In this document: positions 34,815 to 45,673 of the stretch, piece by piece
Layout: each line of letters starts with the position of its first letter
Position numbering within the stretch: position 1 is the stretch's first letter
NCBI RefSeq assembly: GCF_000308655.1
Contig: NZ_BAGC01000112.1
Coordinates: 1 to 64,000, forward strand
Length of the DNA stretch: 64,000 bases
Direction: 5' to 3'
Origin: Nocardia niigatensis NBRC 100131
Lineage (GTDB): Bacteria > Actinomycetota > Actinomycetes > Mycobacteriales > Mycobacteriaceae
The notes under the pieces: generated by a model
What the model saw: only the letters and a program-made list of their open reading frames with translations
Database searches by the model: none
Told to the model about the DNA's origin: nothing
Made by a program: the position numbers and the translations under genes

Positions 34815-35487
34815 ACCGGCGGTTCCGCTCGAGGGGGACAGTGGATTTCGTCGCATGAGCCCGCGTGGATGCCGGGAGCGGACCTCGGTGCCGCATCCGG
34901 CATCCGCCTCCGGCGTCCGGCTGTGTCGCGGACGATGCTGAGTGGTAACGCTTTACCGTCGGCGATGGTGCGTATTACACTTTTCTCGGTTCAGATCACC
35001 TTTCGCTCATTGGCTGAAGACTAACGGGATCGGGTCTGCGCGCTTCCGGCGCAGCGCTGAAACGCATTGGCGTACATCGTTTTCGATTACACGGATTGAT
35101 CAGACAGCTCACGGCGACATCGCGTGGGTTCGATTGCGCGCAGGGGGTAGTCGGAACATGGTCGGGCTGCTTACAGGTTTCGGGTGTTCGGGCCGGCCGG
35201 TGGAACCGCCGCGGCCGACGGGCATCGTCCCGCTCACACCGGGTTCCGGCTTCGATCCGGACGAACGTCCGTACGTCGAGCGACCCCGCGGGTGCCCGCG
35301 CCGGCGCGGCAGGTATTGCGCGCGCTCGCCGAACAGCTCACCGATACCGACAGCTGAGAGTGCAATTCGATTGCGTCAGCGCGCCCGCAGCACCCCGAAA
35401 TTCCGGGAGCCCGATCGGTCGCGGGATTCTGCCGCTTCATAACCGCTTGTCGCGCAAGAATTCCTATTCCCGGACCGGGGGCCGCTC
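34815..35487. other. long intergenic stretch before the terpenoid locus
   Basis: No convincing gene is seen in these 673 bp. The middle part (about 34940-35110) is clearly more AT-rich than its surroundings and may hold promoters. At 35292-35357 a short frame reads VPAPARQVLRALAEQLTDTDS and then stops, which looks like the intact C-terminus of a real protein without its body. Together with the broken genes downstream this suggests the region is a deletion scar. That is inference. Confidence 0.4.
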
Positions 35488-35911
35488 GTGCAGCCGTTTC
35501 AGTTGCCCGATTTCTGCATGCCTTTTCCGGCGTGCCTGGATCCTCATCTGGACAAGGCCCGTGCCCACCGTGGGCGCAGGCCATGCGATTGATGGAACTG
35601 CCACAGGGACAACAGATCTGGAGCTGCAAGGACCTCACCGGCACGATTACGGGCCGCTGTGCGCCTACGCCCATCTCGACACCGATTCCACCCCACTGGA
35701 TCTGATCACCGACTGGTACACGCGGGTCTTCTGTTTCGACGACCACTTCCTGGAGGTGTACAAGCGGCCACGCAATATCAAGGGTGGACCCCGATGCCAC
35801 CGAGGATCAGCTCTTCGCCACCTGCCGCCCACGGTCGCCGGGCACCGCGTGCTCGCCGACCTGGAACACATGCTCATGGAATTCCCCTCGAGCACAGAAA
35901 GAAGCGTCCCT
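35488..35911 (+). pseudogene. geoA: decayed germacradienol/geosmin synthase remnant
   Basis: Pieces of a two-domain geosmin synthase can be read in shifting frames. From GTG 35488: QPFQLPDFCMPFPACLDPHL, then DKARAH, matching the family start QPFxLPxFYxPxPARLNPHL. In a second frame: WAQAMRLMELPQGQQIWS. In a third frame: HDYGPLCAYAHLDTD, then PLDLITDWYTRVFCFDDHFL and EVYKRPRN, which includes the N-terminal-domain metal motif DDHFLE. Near 35787 it jumps to VDPDATEDQL, a signature of the C-terminal domain (LDPDATxDQL). So at least two frameshifts and a large internal deletion are present, and NSE metal motifs are absent. It cannot encode an active cyclase. Confidence 0.8.
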
Positions 35912-36937
35912 ATGACCGTGACCGCTTTCGTTCCCCCCGTGCACCGCTCCGCCGAAATCCTGGCGCAGGCCCGGACCGTGCTCGACCCGGTGCTGCGCGA
36001 CGCGGTGCGGACGCTGCCGGAACCCATGCAGCGCATGGCCGGATACCACTTCGGCTGGTGCGACGAGCACGGTGCCGCCACCCACGGCGAATCCGGCAAG
36101 ATGCTGCGTCCCGCCCTGGCCACCTCCGCCGCCATCGCCTGCGACGGCCTGCCCGCCGAGGCCGCCGGCGCGGCCGCCGCCGTCGAGCTGATCCACAATT
36201 TCACCCTGCTCCACGACGACGTCATGGACCTCGACGCGGTCCGCCACGGCCGCCCCACCGTCTGGAAGGTCTGGGGCGTCCCCGACGCCGTGCTGCTCGG
36301 CGACGCCCTGCACGCGCTGGCGGTGAATGTCCTTGCGGCGGTATTGCCCCCGGCCGCCGCCATCGCCGCCATCGACCGGCTCGAGGCCACCGTCACCGAG
36401 ATGTGCCGTGGCCAGTACGAGGACTGTCACGCCGACGCCGCCCAGGCCGGCGCTGCCGGATGGGAGCGCATGGCCATGGGCAAGACCGGCGCCCTGCTCG
36501 GCTGCGCGTGCGCGCTGGGCGCGCTGAGCGCGGGCGCCAATGCCGAAACCGTCACCATCTTCGAGTATTTCGGGCGAAACCTCGGGGTAGCGTTCCAGGC
36601 CGTCGACGACCTGCTCGGCATCTGGGGCGATCCCACGCACAGCGGCAAGCCCGCCGGGGACCTGGCCCGGCGCAAGCGCTCACTGCCGGTCGTGCTGGCC
36701 CTGGAGTCCGGCACCGAGGCCGGACGGGCGCTGGCCGCCTTCTGCGCCGCGACCACCCCGCCGTCGGCCGACGAGATCGACCGCGCCGCGACGTTGGTCG
36801 CGCAGGCGGGCGGACGGCGCGGCGCGGAACGGCTGGCGCAGCAGCGCATTCGCGCGGCGGTGGCGGCACTGCCGCACCGGCCCGGGTGCGGCGATCTGCT
36901 CACCCTCGCCTATCTCGTCGCCCATCGGAACAGGTGA
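35912..36937 (+). CDS. polyprenyl (probably geranylgeranyl or farnesyl) diphosphate synthase
   Basis: This 341-residue trans-isoprenyl diphosphate synthase has the first Asp-rich motif DDVMD in LLHDDVMDLDAVRHGRPT. The second Asp-rich region, AFQAVDDLLGIWGDPTHSGK, is a form common in synthases of bacterial terpene clusters. GKMLRPAL and GKTGALLG are further family blocks. It condenses IPP with allylic diphosphates, but product length cannot be read with certainty. The ATG at 35912 follows GAAAGAAG and lies at the end of the geosmin synthase remnant. The gene is intact, unlike its neighbours, and the 51-residue ORF follows 18 bp later. Confidence 0.9.
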   Translation: MTVTAFVPPVHRSAEILAQARTVLDPVLRDAVRTLPEPMQRMAGYHFGWCDEHGAATHGESGKMLRPALATSAAIACDGLPAEAAGAAAAVELIHNFTLLHDDVMDLDAVRHGRPTVWKVWGVPDAVLLGDALHALAVNVLAAVLPPAAAIAAIDRLEATVTEMCRGQYEDCHADAAQAGAAGWERMAMGKTGALLGCACALGALSAGANAETVTIFEYFGRNLGVAFQAVDDLLGIWGDPTHSGKPAGDLARRKRSLPVVLALESGTEAGRALAAFCAATTPPSADEIDRAATLVAQAGGRRGAERLAQQRIRAAVAALPHRPGCGDLLTLAYLVAHRNR

Positions 36938-36955
36938 CGAAGGAGTGCGTTTCCC

Positions 36956-37111
36956 ATGACCGCACAGCGAAATTTCGTGGGAAACCGCAAGGGACAGCTG
37001 CTCGTTCGCGGCCGCGTGGTGCGGATCGTGGCCGAACACCCGATCGTCGAGGCGCTGCTCGCCGAAGCGGCCGCCCGCACCGAGAACACCGGATCGGAGG
37101 ACCCCCAGTGA
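36956..37111 (+). CDS. 51-residue hypothetical protein in the terpenoid locus
   Basis: This reads MTAQRNFVGNRKGQLLVRGR, then VVRIVAEHPIVEALLAEAAA and a short polar tail. AAGGAG (36940-36945) lies ten bases upstream of ATG 36956. The stop overlaps the GTG of the next prenyl diphosphate synthase gene (GTGA at 37108-37111), which argues for translation and coupling. A basic N-terminal part and an amphipathic helix are visible. No family is recognised. It could be a small partner of the isoprenoid enzymes. Confidence 0.6.
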   Translation: MTAQRNFVGNRKGQLLVRGRVVRIVAEHPIVEALLAEAAARTENTGSEDPQ

Positions 37112-38183
37112 GCACCCCCACGATCGCCGCATCCATGCTCGACCGCACCGCGATGCGGGTGCGGGTCGAGGCCGCGCTCTACGAATTCCTCGGAGACAAG
37201 GCCGAATCCGCCGCCACCGCCGGACTGCCCGCTGAGGTCGTCGACACGGTCCGCTCGTTCCTGCTCGCGGGCGGCAAACGGATCCGGCCGCTGTTCTGCG
37301 TGCTCGGCTGGTACGCCGGCGGCGGTGGGGAACTGCCCGACTCGGTCGTCGGGGTGGCCGCCGCGGTCGAACTGTTTCACGCCGCCGTGCTCATCCACGA
37401 CGACATCATCGACGACAGCACCACCCGCCGAGACCGGCCGACCGTGCACTGCGCGGTCGCCGAGAGCGCCCGCGGCGAACACCCCGACGCCGCCCGCTTC
37501 GGCGCCCACGCCGCCCTGCTCAGCGGCGACTTCGGGCTGGTGTGGTCGCAGGAGCTGCTACACACCGCCGGGCTGTCGGCGGCCCAGACCTCCGCTGCCG
37601 CACCGATTCTCGACGCCATGCGCACCGAGGTGAACTACGGCCAGTACCTCGACCTGCTCACCGCCGGCCGCCCCACCCGCGAGCTGGAACGGGCGCTCGA
37701 GATCATCCGGTACAAGACCGCCGCCTACACCGTGGAACGGCCACTGCAACTGGGTGCGGCCCTGGCCGGGGCCGGACCCGAAGTGCACGGGCGCTCGCGT
37801 CCTATGGGCGTCCGCTCGGCGAGGCGTTCCAGCTCCAGGACGACCTCTTCGGGGTCTACGGAGACCCGGCACACACCGGCAAATCCAATATCGAGGACCT
37901 CCGCGAGGGCAAGCACACCGTCCTGCTCGCGCTCGCCCTGCGCGAGGCGACCCCCGAACAGCGCGCCCGGCTCGACGCCCTGATCGGCGATCCCGGCCTG
38001 GGCGCCGAGGGTGTCGAACGCCGCCGCCAAATCCTCAGTGCCACAGCCCGTCCCGTGGTCGAACGGATGATCCGCGACCGCTGGCTGCTGGTCCAGCAGA
38101 CCCTCGCGCACGCGCCGTTCCCGCCCGCCGCCGTGTCCGGGCTGCGCAGCATCGCCGACGCCGTCATCGCCCGCACCTCCTGA
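37108..38183 (+). pseudogene. second polyprenyl diphosphate synthase, disrupted by a single-base frameshift
   Basis: The first part, from GTG 37108, encodes SFLLAGGKRIRPLFCVLGWY and LIHDDIIDDSTTRRDRPTVH, with the DDIID motif, through about GAGPEVH. The reading then continues in the +2 frame as ALASYGRPLGEAFQLQDDLF, GVYGDPAHTGKSNIEDLREG and on to the stop at 38183, with the second Asp-rich motif. One missing base near 37788 (CAC|GG) accounts for the break; restoring it gives a normal ~358-residue IdsA-like enzyme. Both halves are otherwise well conserved, so the lesion is recent or is a sequencing error. The product would resemble mycobacterial IdsA/GrcC enzymes. Confidence 0.85.
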
Positions 38184-38334
38184 CCGCTCCCCGGCGCTGC
38201 GCTCCCGAGTCGGCCCGGCGGTGTGGTTGACTCGCGGCAAGCGCCGGGCGGGCAACTGCCCGGACCCCGACCCGGGCGTCCGGAACGCATCCGCCCTCCC
38301 CGACGTTGCCTCAGGAACCGGGAGGGTGGAAAGT

Positions 38335-38898
38335 ATGGCGCGCCTTGTGCATTCGGTAGTCCCCGCGATCGGGGCGGTGGGAGCGCTGGCGGTCGCCCTG
38401 GTGGTGCCGCCCCTGCTGTCCTCGGCGGTACCGGTCCGCGAGACCGAGGTGACGGCCGGAACCAGCATCAAGATCACCGCGACCGGCATCAGCGCCGTGC
38501 ACGGCGGCGCGAACCCCGCCAACGCCCTCGTCTTCCAAGCGCCCGAACAGATGCGGCGGCGGGCCACCGGCGACGAATCCGTCGCGGTCCTGGTCGCCGG
38601 CGACCAGCGGCTGGCGGTCTCGGTCGTCGACGGCATCACCGACTTCGCCACCGCCGCCCCGCGCATGCTGCTCCCGCTACGTGCCGGCGGGGTCACCGTG
38701 CGCTTCGACGGGGGCATGGTGGACGTCGGCGATTTCCACGGGCTCACCTGCGTCCTGCCCGACACCACCGGCGGGGTGTGCGCGGTGGCCTCCAGCGGAG
38801 ACGTGGGGGTGACCGTCATGGCCACCGGATCCACTCGCGAGGCCGGACGCCAGCTCATCACCGACGTGCTGAACTCGGGCAAGGCGGTCGAGGCATGA
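38335..38898 (+). CDS. membrane-anchored extracytoplasmic protein of unknown function
   Basis: This 187-residue protein starts with a signal-anchor (VVPAIGAVGALAVALVVPPLL, residues ~8-28). A probable beta-rich external domain follows, with two Cys residues (LTCVLPDTTGGVCAV) that could form a disulfide. ATG 38335 follows GGGAGGG. The stop overlaps the PrsW-like gene start by 4 bp (ATGA), so the two are coupled. It could be a substrate or partner of that protease. No family is recognised. Confidence 0.75.
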   Translation: MARLVHSVVPAIGAVGALAVALVVPPLLSSAVPVRETEVTAGTSIKITATGISAVHGGANPANALVFQAPEQMRRRATGDESVAVLVAGDQRLAVSVVDGITDFATAAPRMLLPLRAGGVTVRFDGGMVDVGDFHGLTCVLPDTTGGVCAVASSGDVGVTVMATGSTREAGRQLITDVLNSGKAVEA

Positions 38899-40004
38899 GC
38901 TGGTTCCAACCGCGCTCGCTGCTGTTCTGGGTGTACTGCGTGGCCGTGATGGCCGGGCCGCTGCTGTTCGTGCTGCAGGCTGCCGGACAGGTGTGGTTCG
39001 CGGGCTCGGCCGCCCTGGCCGCACTGCCCGTCACCGCCGTCACCTTGCTGGTCATCGCGCGAATCCTGTTCGCGCTGGATCCCTTCCGGGCCCGTCGGCA
39101 CCTCGTCGCCCCCATGGTGATGGGCGCGATCTGGGGCGCCACCGTGTGGACGGGGCTGGCCATGTGGGCCAACGACCACCTCAGCCGCGCCATCACCAAT
39201 CTGTTCGGCGACCGCTTCGCCATCAACTGGAGCGCCGCCATCACCGCGCCCATCGACGAGGAGTACATCAAGGCCATCGGCATCGCCGTGGTCGCCCTGC
39301 TCTTCCGGGCCCGGCTGACCCGGCCCATGCACGGCCTGCTGCTCGGCGCGTCCGTCGGACTGGGCGCGCAGATCGCCGAGAACTGCCTCTACAGCACCCA
39401 GACCGCGCTGTCCTCCCCGCAGGACCCCGCGGTGGACGTGATCCTGGTGGCGGTCCTGCGGCTGTTCACCGCCTTCACCTCGCACTGGGCCATGTCGGCG
39501 CTGGCCGGTGTCGGCATCGTGCTGCTGATCAGCCGCACCGACCGCTCGTGGGCCTGGCGGCTGGGCGTTTTCACGGTGTTCTACGCGCTGGCCTTCACTA
39601 TGCACGTCCTCTTCGACGCCCCGCGCCCGCCCGGTCCCGCACTGCTGTCGACCTACCTGCCCATCCTCATCGATCTGGTCATCTTCGCCCTCGCCTACGC
39701 CTGGGTGCTGACCACCGAGCGGCGATGGTTCCGGGGACTGATCGCCGGACCGGCCGCCCGCGCCGTCGGCACCGAGGCCGGGCTGGCGCCGCTGCTCACC
39801 TATCGCCGCCGCCGCAAAGCGCGTGCCGCCCTGCGGTATTCGACCGGATGGTCGCGCAAGCAGGCCCTGGCCTACGAGCGCGGGCTGCTGGACCGGGTCA
39901 CGGACCTGGATTCTGTTGCGCCCCAGCAAACTCCGCTGCCGCACGGCTTCGGGCCCGGACCGGGTGGAATTCCCGACGGCACGGGCGCTCATTACGGCTG
40001 GTAG
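38895..40004 (+). CDS. PrsW-family intramembrane metalloprotease
   Basis: This 369-residue protein has about eight to nine membrane helices. The family motif EExxK appears in APIDEEYIKAIGI. GAQIAENCLY supplies the second motif, with the Glu-Asn pair. FTSHWAMSALAG and TMHVLFDA supply the conserved His residues. PrsW-type proteases cleave membrane-bound anti-sigma factors or other single-pass proteins. No anti-sigma gene is adjacent, but the coupled upstream gene encodes a single-pass protein. A soluble Arg-rich C-terminal tail (RRRRKARAALRYSTGWSRKQ) follows the last helix. Confidence 0.88.
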   Translation: MSWFQPRSLLFWVYCVAVMAGPLLFVLQAAGQVWFAGSAALAALPVTAVTLLVIARILFALDPFRARRHLVAPMVMGAIWGATVWTGLAMWANDHLSRAITNLFGDRFAINWSAAITAPIDEEYIKAIGIAVVALLFRARLTRPMHGLLLGASVGLGAQIAENCLYSTQTALSSPQDPAVDVILVAVLRLFTAFTSHWAMSALAGVGIVLLISRTDRSWAWRLGVFTVFYALAFTMHVLFDAPRPPGPALLSTYLPILIDLVIFALAYAWVLTTERRWFRGLIAGPAARAVGTEAGLAPLLTYRRRRKARAALRYSTGWSRKQALAYERGLLDRVTDLDSVAPQQTPLPHGFGPGPGGIPDGTGAHYGW

Positions 40005-40063
40005 CGCATTTTGTGCGTGCCGGTGACCAGTGCTTAGTCAACTGGACGCTAGCGTGAGTCAGT

Positions 40064-40963
40064 ATGAGTGAGGGTCAGACGCCGCCCGTCGAGCCCGGCC
40101 GGCAGCGGGCGGGGGAACTGCTGGAACGCCGACAGCAAGCGCTGTGCAACTATCTCGGCGCGAGCGCCGATATCGCCGCCACCCGGATCCGCGCCAATCT
40201 GACCGGCTGGCAACGCTGGCTGCAACAGCTGCCGCACTCCCCGGTCTCCCGCGCCACCGCCCGGCGCGACGCCCTGGTCCGCGAGCTGTCCGTGCACGGC
40301 GTCGGCGCCGACGACCACCGCTGGGGCGTGCTGTCGGGCGCCTTCGTCCCCAACCTCGGCGTGCCGTTCTGCCTCGAGGACACCCTCGCCGACCTGACCG
40401 TGCGCTACGGCAGCGCGGCCCCGCACTGGATCCGCCGCCTGCGCACCCTTATCGGCGCCACCGAGGAGGCCCGGCCCATGGCCGCGGTCGGTGACCGGGC
40501 CGTGGTCGCCGACCTCACCGAGGAGGTGCTGGCCGTCGCCCGCGCCGCCCCCGACGAGGCCGCCCGGCAAAAGCTCGCCGATCACCTGCCCGGCGTGCTG
40601 AGACCGGTGCCCTTCGACATCGAATCCCTGCGCCGCTCCGACCCGCTGGTCGAGGTGGTCTTCGAGATCTACGCCGACACCATCAAGCTCGACAACATCA
40701 CGGTGAATCCGGAACTGCGCGGCGCCGGCCTCGGCACCGCGGTCCTGCAGCACCTGTGCCGGGCCGCCGACGCCCACCATCTCTACATCGTCGGGCAGCT
40801 GGTGCCGACCTTCCGCGAGGACGACTCCGCGGTCCCGATCCTCGCCGCCTGGTGCCGCGATCACGGATTCGCGGTCAACGAGCGCCTGGGCGGCCGCATC
40901 GCCCGCTCACCGATGAGCGTCCCCGACCCGGCCACCCCGATGGCGAATCCGGAGGCCCGGTAA
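40064..40963 (+). CDS. hypothetical protein with C-terminal GNAT-like acetyltransferase segment
   Basis: This encodes 299 residues. The N-terminal ~190 are helical and unrecognised (SRATARRDALVRELSVHGVG, then DDHRWGVLSGAFVPNLG). The C-terminal part reads DTIKLDNITVNPELRGAGLG, then TAVLQHLCRAADAHHLYI and ILAAWCRDHGFAVNE. This matches the acetyl-CoA-binding motif A (RxxGxG) and the following strands of GNAT N-acetyltransferases. Substrate is unknown. It stands alone, 60 bp after the PrsW-like gene and before a strong bidirectional terminator. Confidence 0.7.
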   Translation: MSEGQTPPVEPGRQRAGELLERRQQALCNYLGASADIAATRIRANLTGWQRWLQQLPHSPVSRATARRDALVRELSVHGVGADDHRWGVLSGAFVPNLGVPFCLEDTLADLTVRYGSAAPHWIRRLRTLIGATEEARPMAAVGDRAVVADLTEEVLAVARAAPDEAARQKLADHLPGVLRPVPFDIESLRRSDPLVEVVFEIYADTIKLDNITVNPELRGAGLGTAVLQHLCRAADAHHLYIVGQLVPTFREDDSAVPILAAWCRDHGFAVNERLGGRIARSPMSVPDPATPMANPEAR

Positions 40964-41000
40964 CAGCCCCGGGATACCGGTGACTGCACCCGAAAACACA

Positions 41001-41033
41001 AGCGCCGCATGCCGATCGACGGCATGCGGCGCT
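41001..41033. terminator. perfect 14-bp bidirectional terminator
   Basis: A perfect 14-bp stem (41001-41014 with 41020-41033) has a 5-base loop and sits between convergent genes. On the minus strand it lies just after the mycolyltransferase stop. Confidence 0.8.
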
Positions 41034-41047
41034 TCTGGAACGACAGC

Positions 41048-42067
41048 TCAGGCGGGGATGCCCATGCCCGAGGCCAGCAGCGGCCACGAGTCGTGCAGGG
41101 CGGTCTCCCAGTACGGCCAGTAGTGGGTGCCCACAGGGTCGAACTGGTAGGTCGCCGGGATGTTGATCGAGTCCAGCTTGTCCTTCAGGTTGTGCGTGCA
41201 GGCGTTGACGCCGCCCTCGATGATCATGCCCAGCGCCAGGTTGATGTCACCCTGCGGGCCGGGCGCGGACTTGGTGTAGAACTCGACGTCCTTCATCAGC
41301 GGAATGCCGCTGCCGCTGGAGATGTAGAGCTGGGTGCCGCGCAGCTTCTCGGCGTTGATGACCGGGTCGTTGGCGGCCCACAGCGGGCTGCTGTCGGGAC
41401 CGTACATGTTCTCGGTCTTGCCGCCCGCCCAGGTCTCCACGGCGAACTTCAGGAACTGCTTGCCCATCGGGTCGGCGATCTGCGCGCAGCCGCTGTAGGC
41501 CGCGACGGACTTCCACAGGCCGGGCTGGGCCTCGGCCAGCTGCAGCACCGAGGTGCCGGAGGTGGACAGACCGGCCAGGGCGTTGAGCCCGGTCGAACCG
41601 AGGGCGGCGTCGAGCAGCGGCGGCAGTTCCTGGGTGAAGAACGTCGTCCACTTGTTGCGGCCGAGCTGCGGGTCGTCCTTGATCCAGTCGGTGTAGTAGC
41701 TGCCGCGGCCGCCGATCGGCTGGATCACGTTGACCTGCTTGTCGGCCAGGAAGCCGAGCGCGTTGGTCTGGGCGTTCCAGCTGGCGGTGCCCAGACCGCC
41801 GTCGAGGCCGTTGAGCATGTACAGGTTCGGGGCGGCCTGCGACTCGTCGGCCGGACGCTGCACGTCGACCGGAATGTCCTGGCCCATGGCCGCGGAGTAG
41901 ACCTTCAGATGCCAGGTCCGGCCATCCTTCTGGATGGAGCTGACGGCAGACGGCTTGTCCGGGTCGGCCGTGCCGGTGCCGGCGGCCAGGGCCACGGACA
42001 GCGCGGCGGTGAGCGCGACGGCGGCGGTCCGCAGTGCGGTCCTGTTACGTAGTACAGAGAGCTTCAT
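41048..42067 (-). CDS. secreted mycolyltransferase/esterase (antigen 85 family)
   Basis: This 339-residue protein begins with a Sec signal peptide (basic MKLSVLRNRTALRTA, hydrophobic core, cleavage near AAGTGTADPD). It has an alpha/beta-hydrolase fold: LYMLNGLDGGLGTASWN near the oxyanion region, the nucleophile in AGLSTSGTS, and the C-terminal THYWPYWETALHDSWP block with the catalytic His. These are hallmarks of antigen 85/PS1-type mycolyltransferases, which move mycolates onto trehalose and arabinogalactan outside the cytoplasmic membrane. It marks the organism as mycolate-bearing. Several paralogues usually exist per genome. Confidence 0.9.
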   Translation of the reverse strand: MKLSVLRNRTALRTAAVALTAALSVALAAGTGTADPDKPSAVSSIQKDGRTWHLKVYSAAMGQDIPVDVQRPADESQAAPNLYMLNGLDGGLGTASWNAQTNALGFLADKQVNVIQPIGGRGSYYTDWIKDDPQLGRNKWTTFFTQELPPLLDAALGSTGLNALAGLSTSGTSVLQLAEAQPGLWKSVAAYSGCAQIADPMGKQFLKFAVETWAGGKTENMYGPDSSPLWAANDPVINAEKLRGTQLYISSGSGIPLMKDVEFYTKSAPGPQGDINLALGMIIEGGVNACTHNLKDKLDSINIPATYQFDPVGTHYWPYWETALHDSWPLLASGMGIPA

Positions 42068-42225
42068 CGAGCAGCTGATTCCAGTCCTCGGGCCACGCTA
42101 GGCCTCATCGTCGATCCGTGCCAGGGCTCCGGCCATTCCGGTTCCCCCGACACGCTATGTCTTGTGTCAAGGCAAAACTGTTACCTGACAAAACGTTTGC
42201 AGGGTAGCCCCAAATTGTCGGCCAC

Positions 42226-42239
42226 GCTGTCGCGACAGC
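42226..42239. promoter_or_regulatory. 14-bp perfect palindrome upstream of the AraC-type gene
   Basis: GCTGTCGCGACAGC is self-complementary and lies 28 bp before the AraC-type start, in the divergent gap with the mycolyltransferase gene. It is a candidate operator, possibly autoregulatory. The same gap contains AT-rich tracts (AAAACTGTTACC, CAAAACGTTTG) likely to be promoters. Confidence 0.45.
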
Positions 42240-42267
42240 ATAGGCCCAGCGTGCGACGATCGAACAC

Positions 42268-42717
42268 ATGACCAGCAAACCCGACGAGGAACAGCGGCTT
42301 CGCGATCTGCGGCGGCTGCGACGCGTGCGGGATCGCATCGACCGGGAGTACGCGCAGCCGCTGGATGTCGAGGCCCTCGCTCGCGACGCGCACATTTCGG
42401 CCGGGCACCTGAGCCGGCAGTTCCGGGCCGCCTACGGCGAATCGGTGTACGCCTACCTGATGACCCGGCGCATCGAGCGAGCCATGGCGTTGCTGCGGCG
42501 TGGGGACCTGAGCGTCACCGAGATCTGCTTCGCGGTCGGCTGCTCGTCGCTGGGCACCTTCAGCACCCGTTTCACCGAGCTGGTCGGGGTGCCGCCCAGC
42601 GTGTACAAGCAGCAGATGGCCGATGTCCCCGAGGGCATGCCCTCCTGTGTCGAGAAACAGGTGACACGACCGATCAGGAATCGAGAAGCTCAGGCAAGCG
42701 CCACGCAATTAGCCTGA
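42268..42717 (+). CDS. AraC-family regulator (DNA-binding domain only)
   Basis: This 149-residue protein consists mainly of the double helix-turn-helix of AraC proteins: IDREYAQPLDVEALARDAHI, then SAGHLSRQFRAAYGESVYAY and AVGCSSLGTFSTRFTELVGV. There is no N-terminal sensor domain, as in the MarA/SoxS-like group. The VOC gene starts 5 bp downstream and the UvrA-like gene follows, so it probably controls this three-gene unit. Confidence 0.9.
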   Translation: MTSKPDEEQRLRDLRRLRRVRDRIDREYAQPLDVEALARDAHISAGHLSRQFRAAYGESVYAYLMTRRIERAMALLRRGDLSVTEICFAVGCSSLGTFSTRFTELVGVPPSVYKQQMADVPEGMPSCVEKQVTRPIRNREAQASATQLA

Positions 42718-42722
42718 TCGAC

Positions 42723-43136
42723 ATGGATATCACCATTTCAGCGAGCTTCCTCCCACACAATGACGCCGATGCCGCGCTGGCCTTCTACCGCGACGCGCTC
42801 GGTTTCGAACTCCGCAAGGACGTCGGCTACAACGGGCTGCGCTGGCTCACGGTCGGGCCCGCCGATCAGCCGGGGACGTCCATCGTGCTGCACCCGCCGG
42901 CCGTGGATCCGGGCATCACCGAGGAGGAGCGCAAGCTCATCGTCGAGATGATGGCCAAGGGCACCTACGGCGCCATCCTGCTGGCGGCCGCGGACGTCGA
43001 CGCCGCCTTCGAGAAGCTGCAGGCCGGCGACGCGGTCGAGATCGTCCAGGAGCCGACCGACCAGCCCTACGGCGTGCGCGACTTCGCCGTGCGCGACCCC
43101 GCTGGCAACCTGGTTCGTATCCAGCAGGCTTCCTGA
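42723..43136 (+). CDS. VOC (glyoxalase/bleomycin-resistance) family protein
   Basis: This 137-residue protein begins MDITISASFLPHNDADAALA, followed by FYRDALGFELRKDVGYNG. It ends RDPAGNLVRIQQ. These are the paired beta-alpha-beta-beta-beta signature of VOC enzymes, which bind metals or sequester drugs. It is sandwiched between an AraC regulator and a UvrA-like ATPase, suggesting a resistance or detoxification role. The actual substrate is unknown. Confidence 0.88.
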   Translation: MDITISASFLPHNDADAALAFYRDALGFELRKDVGYNGLRWLTVGPADQPGTSIVLHPPAVDPGITEEERKLIVEMMAKGTYGAILLAAADVDAAFEKLQAGDAVEIVQEPTDQPYGVRDFAVRDPAGNLVRIQQAS

Positions 43137-43182
43137 CCCGCTCTTCCGCCCTACCGGTACGCCCGTAAAGATGGAGACACGC

Positions 43183-45564
<2,382 letters not shown>

Positions 45565-45673
45565 CCCGGCCGCCGCGCACCCCTGCCGGAACTCGCGGGA
45601 ATGCCCGAACCCGCCGGGAATATCGGCAGCCGTCGGCGGTTGATCTCGGCTGCGACGGAAGGGAGTGATTGCG

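Noticed and set aside
34942..35442. 166-codon open frame before the terpenoid locus
   Set aside because: Arg/Pro/Ser-rich composition and no ribosome-binding site. It is probably open only because of GC bias.
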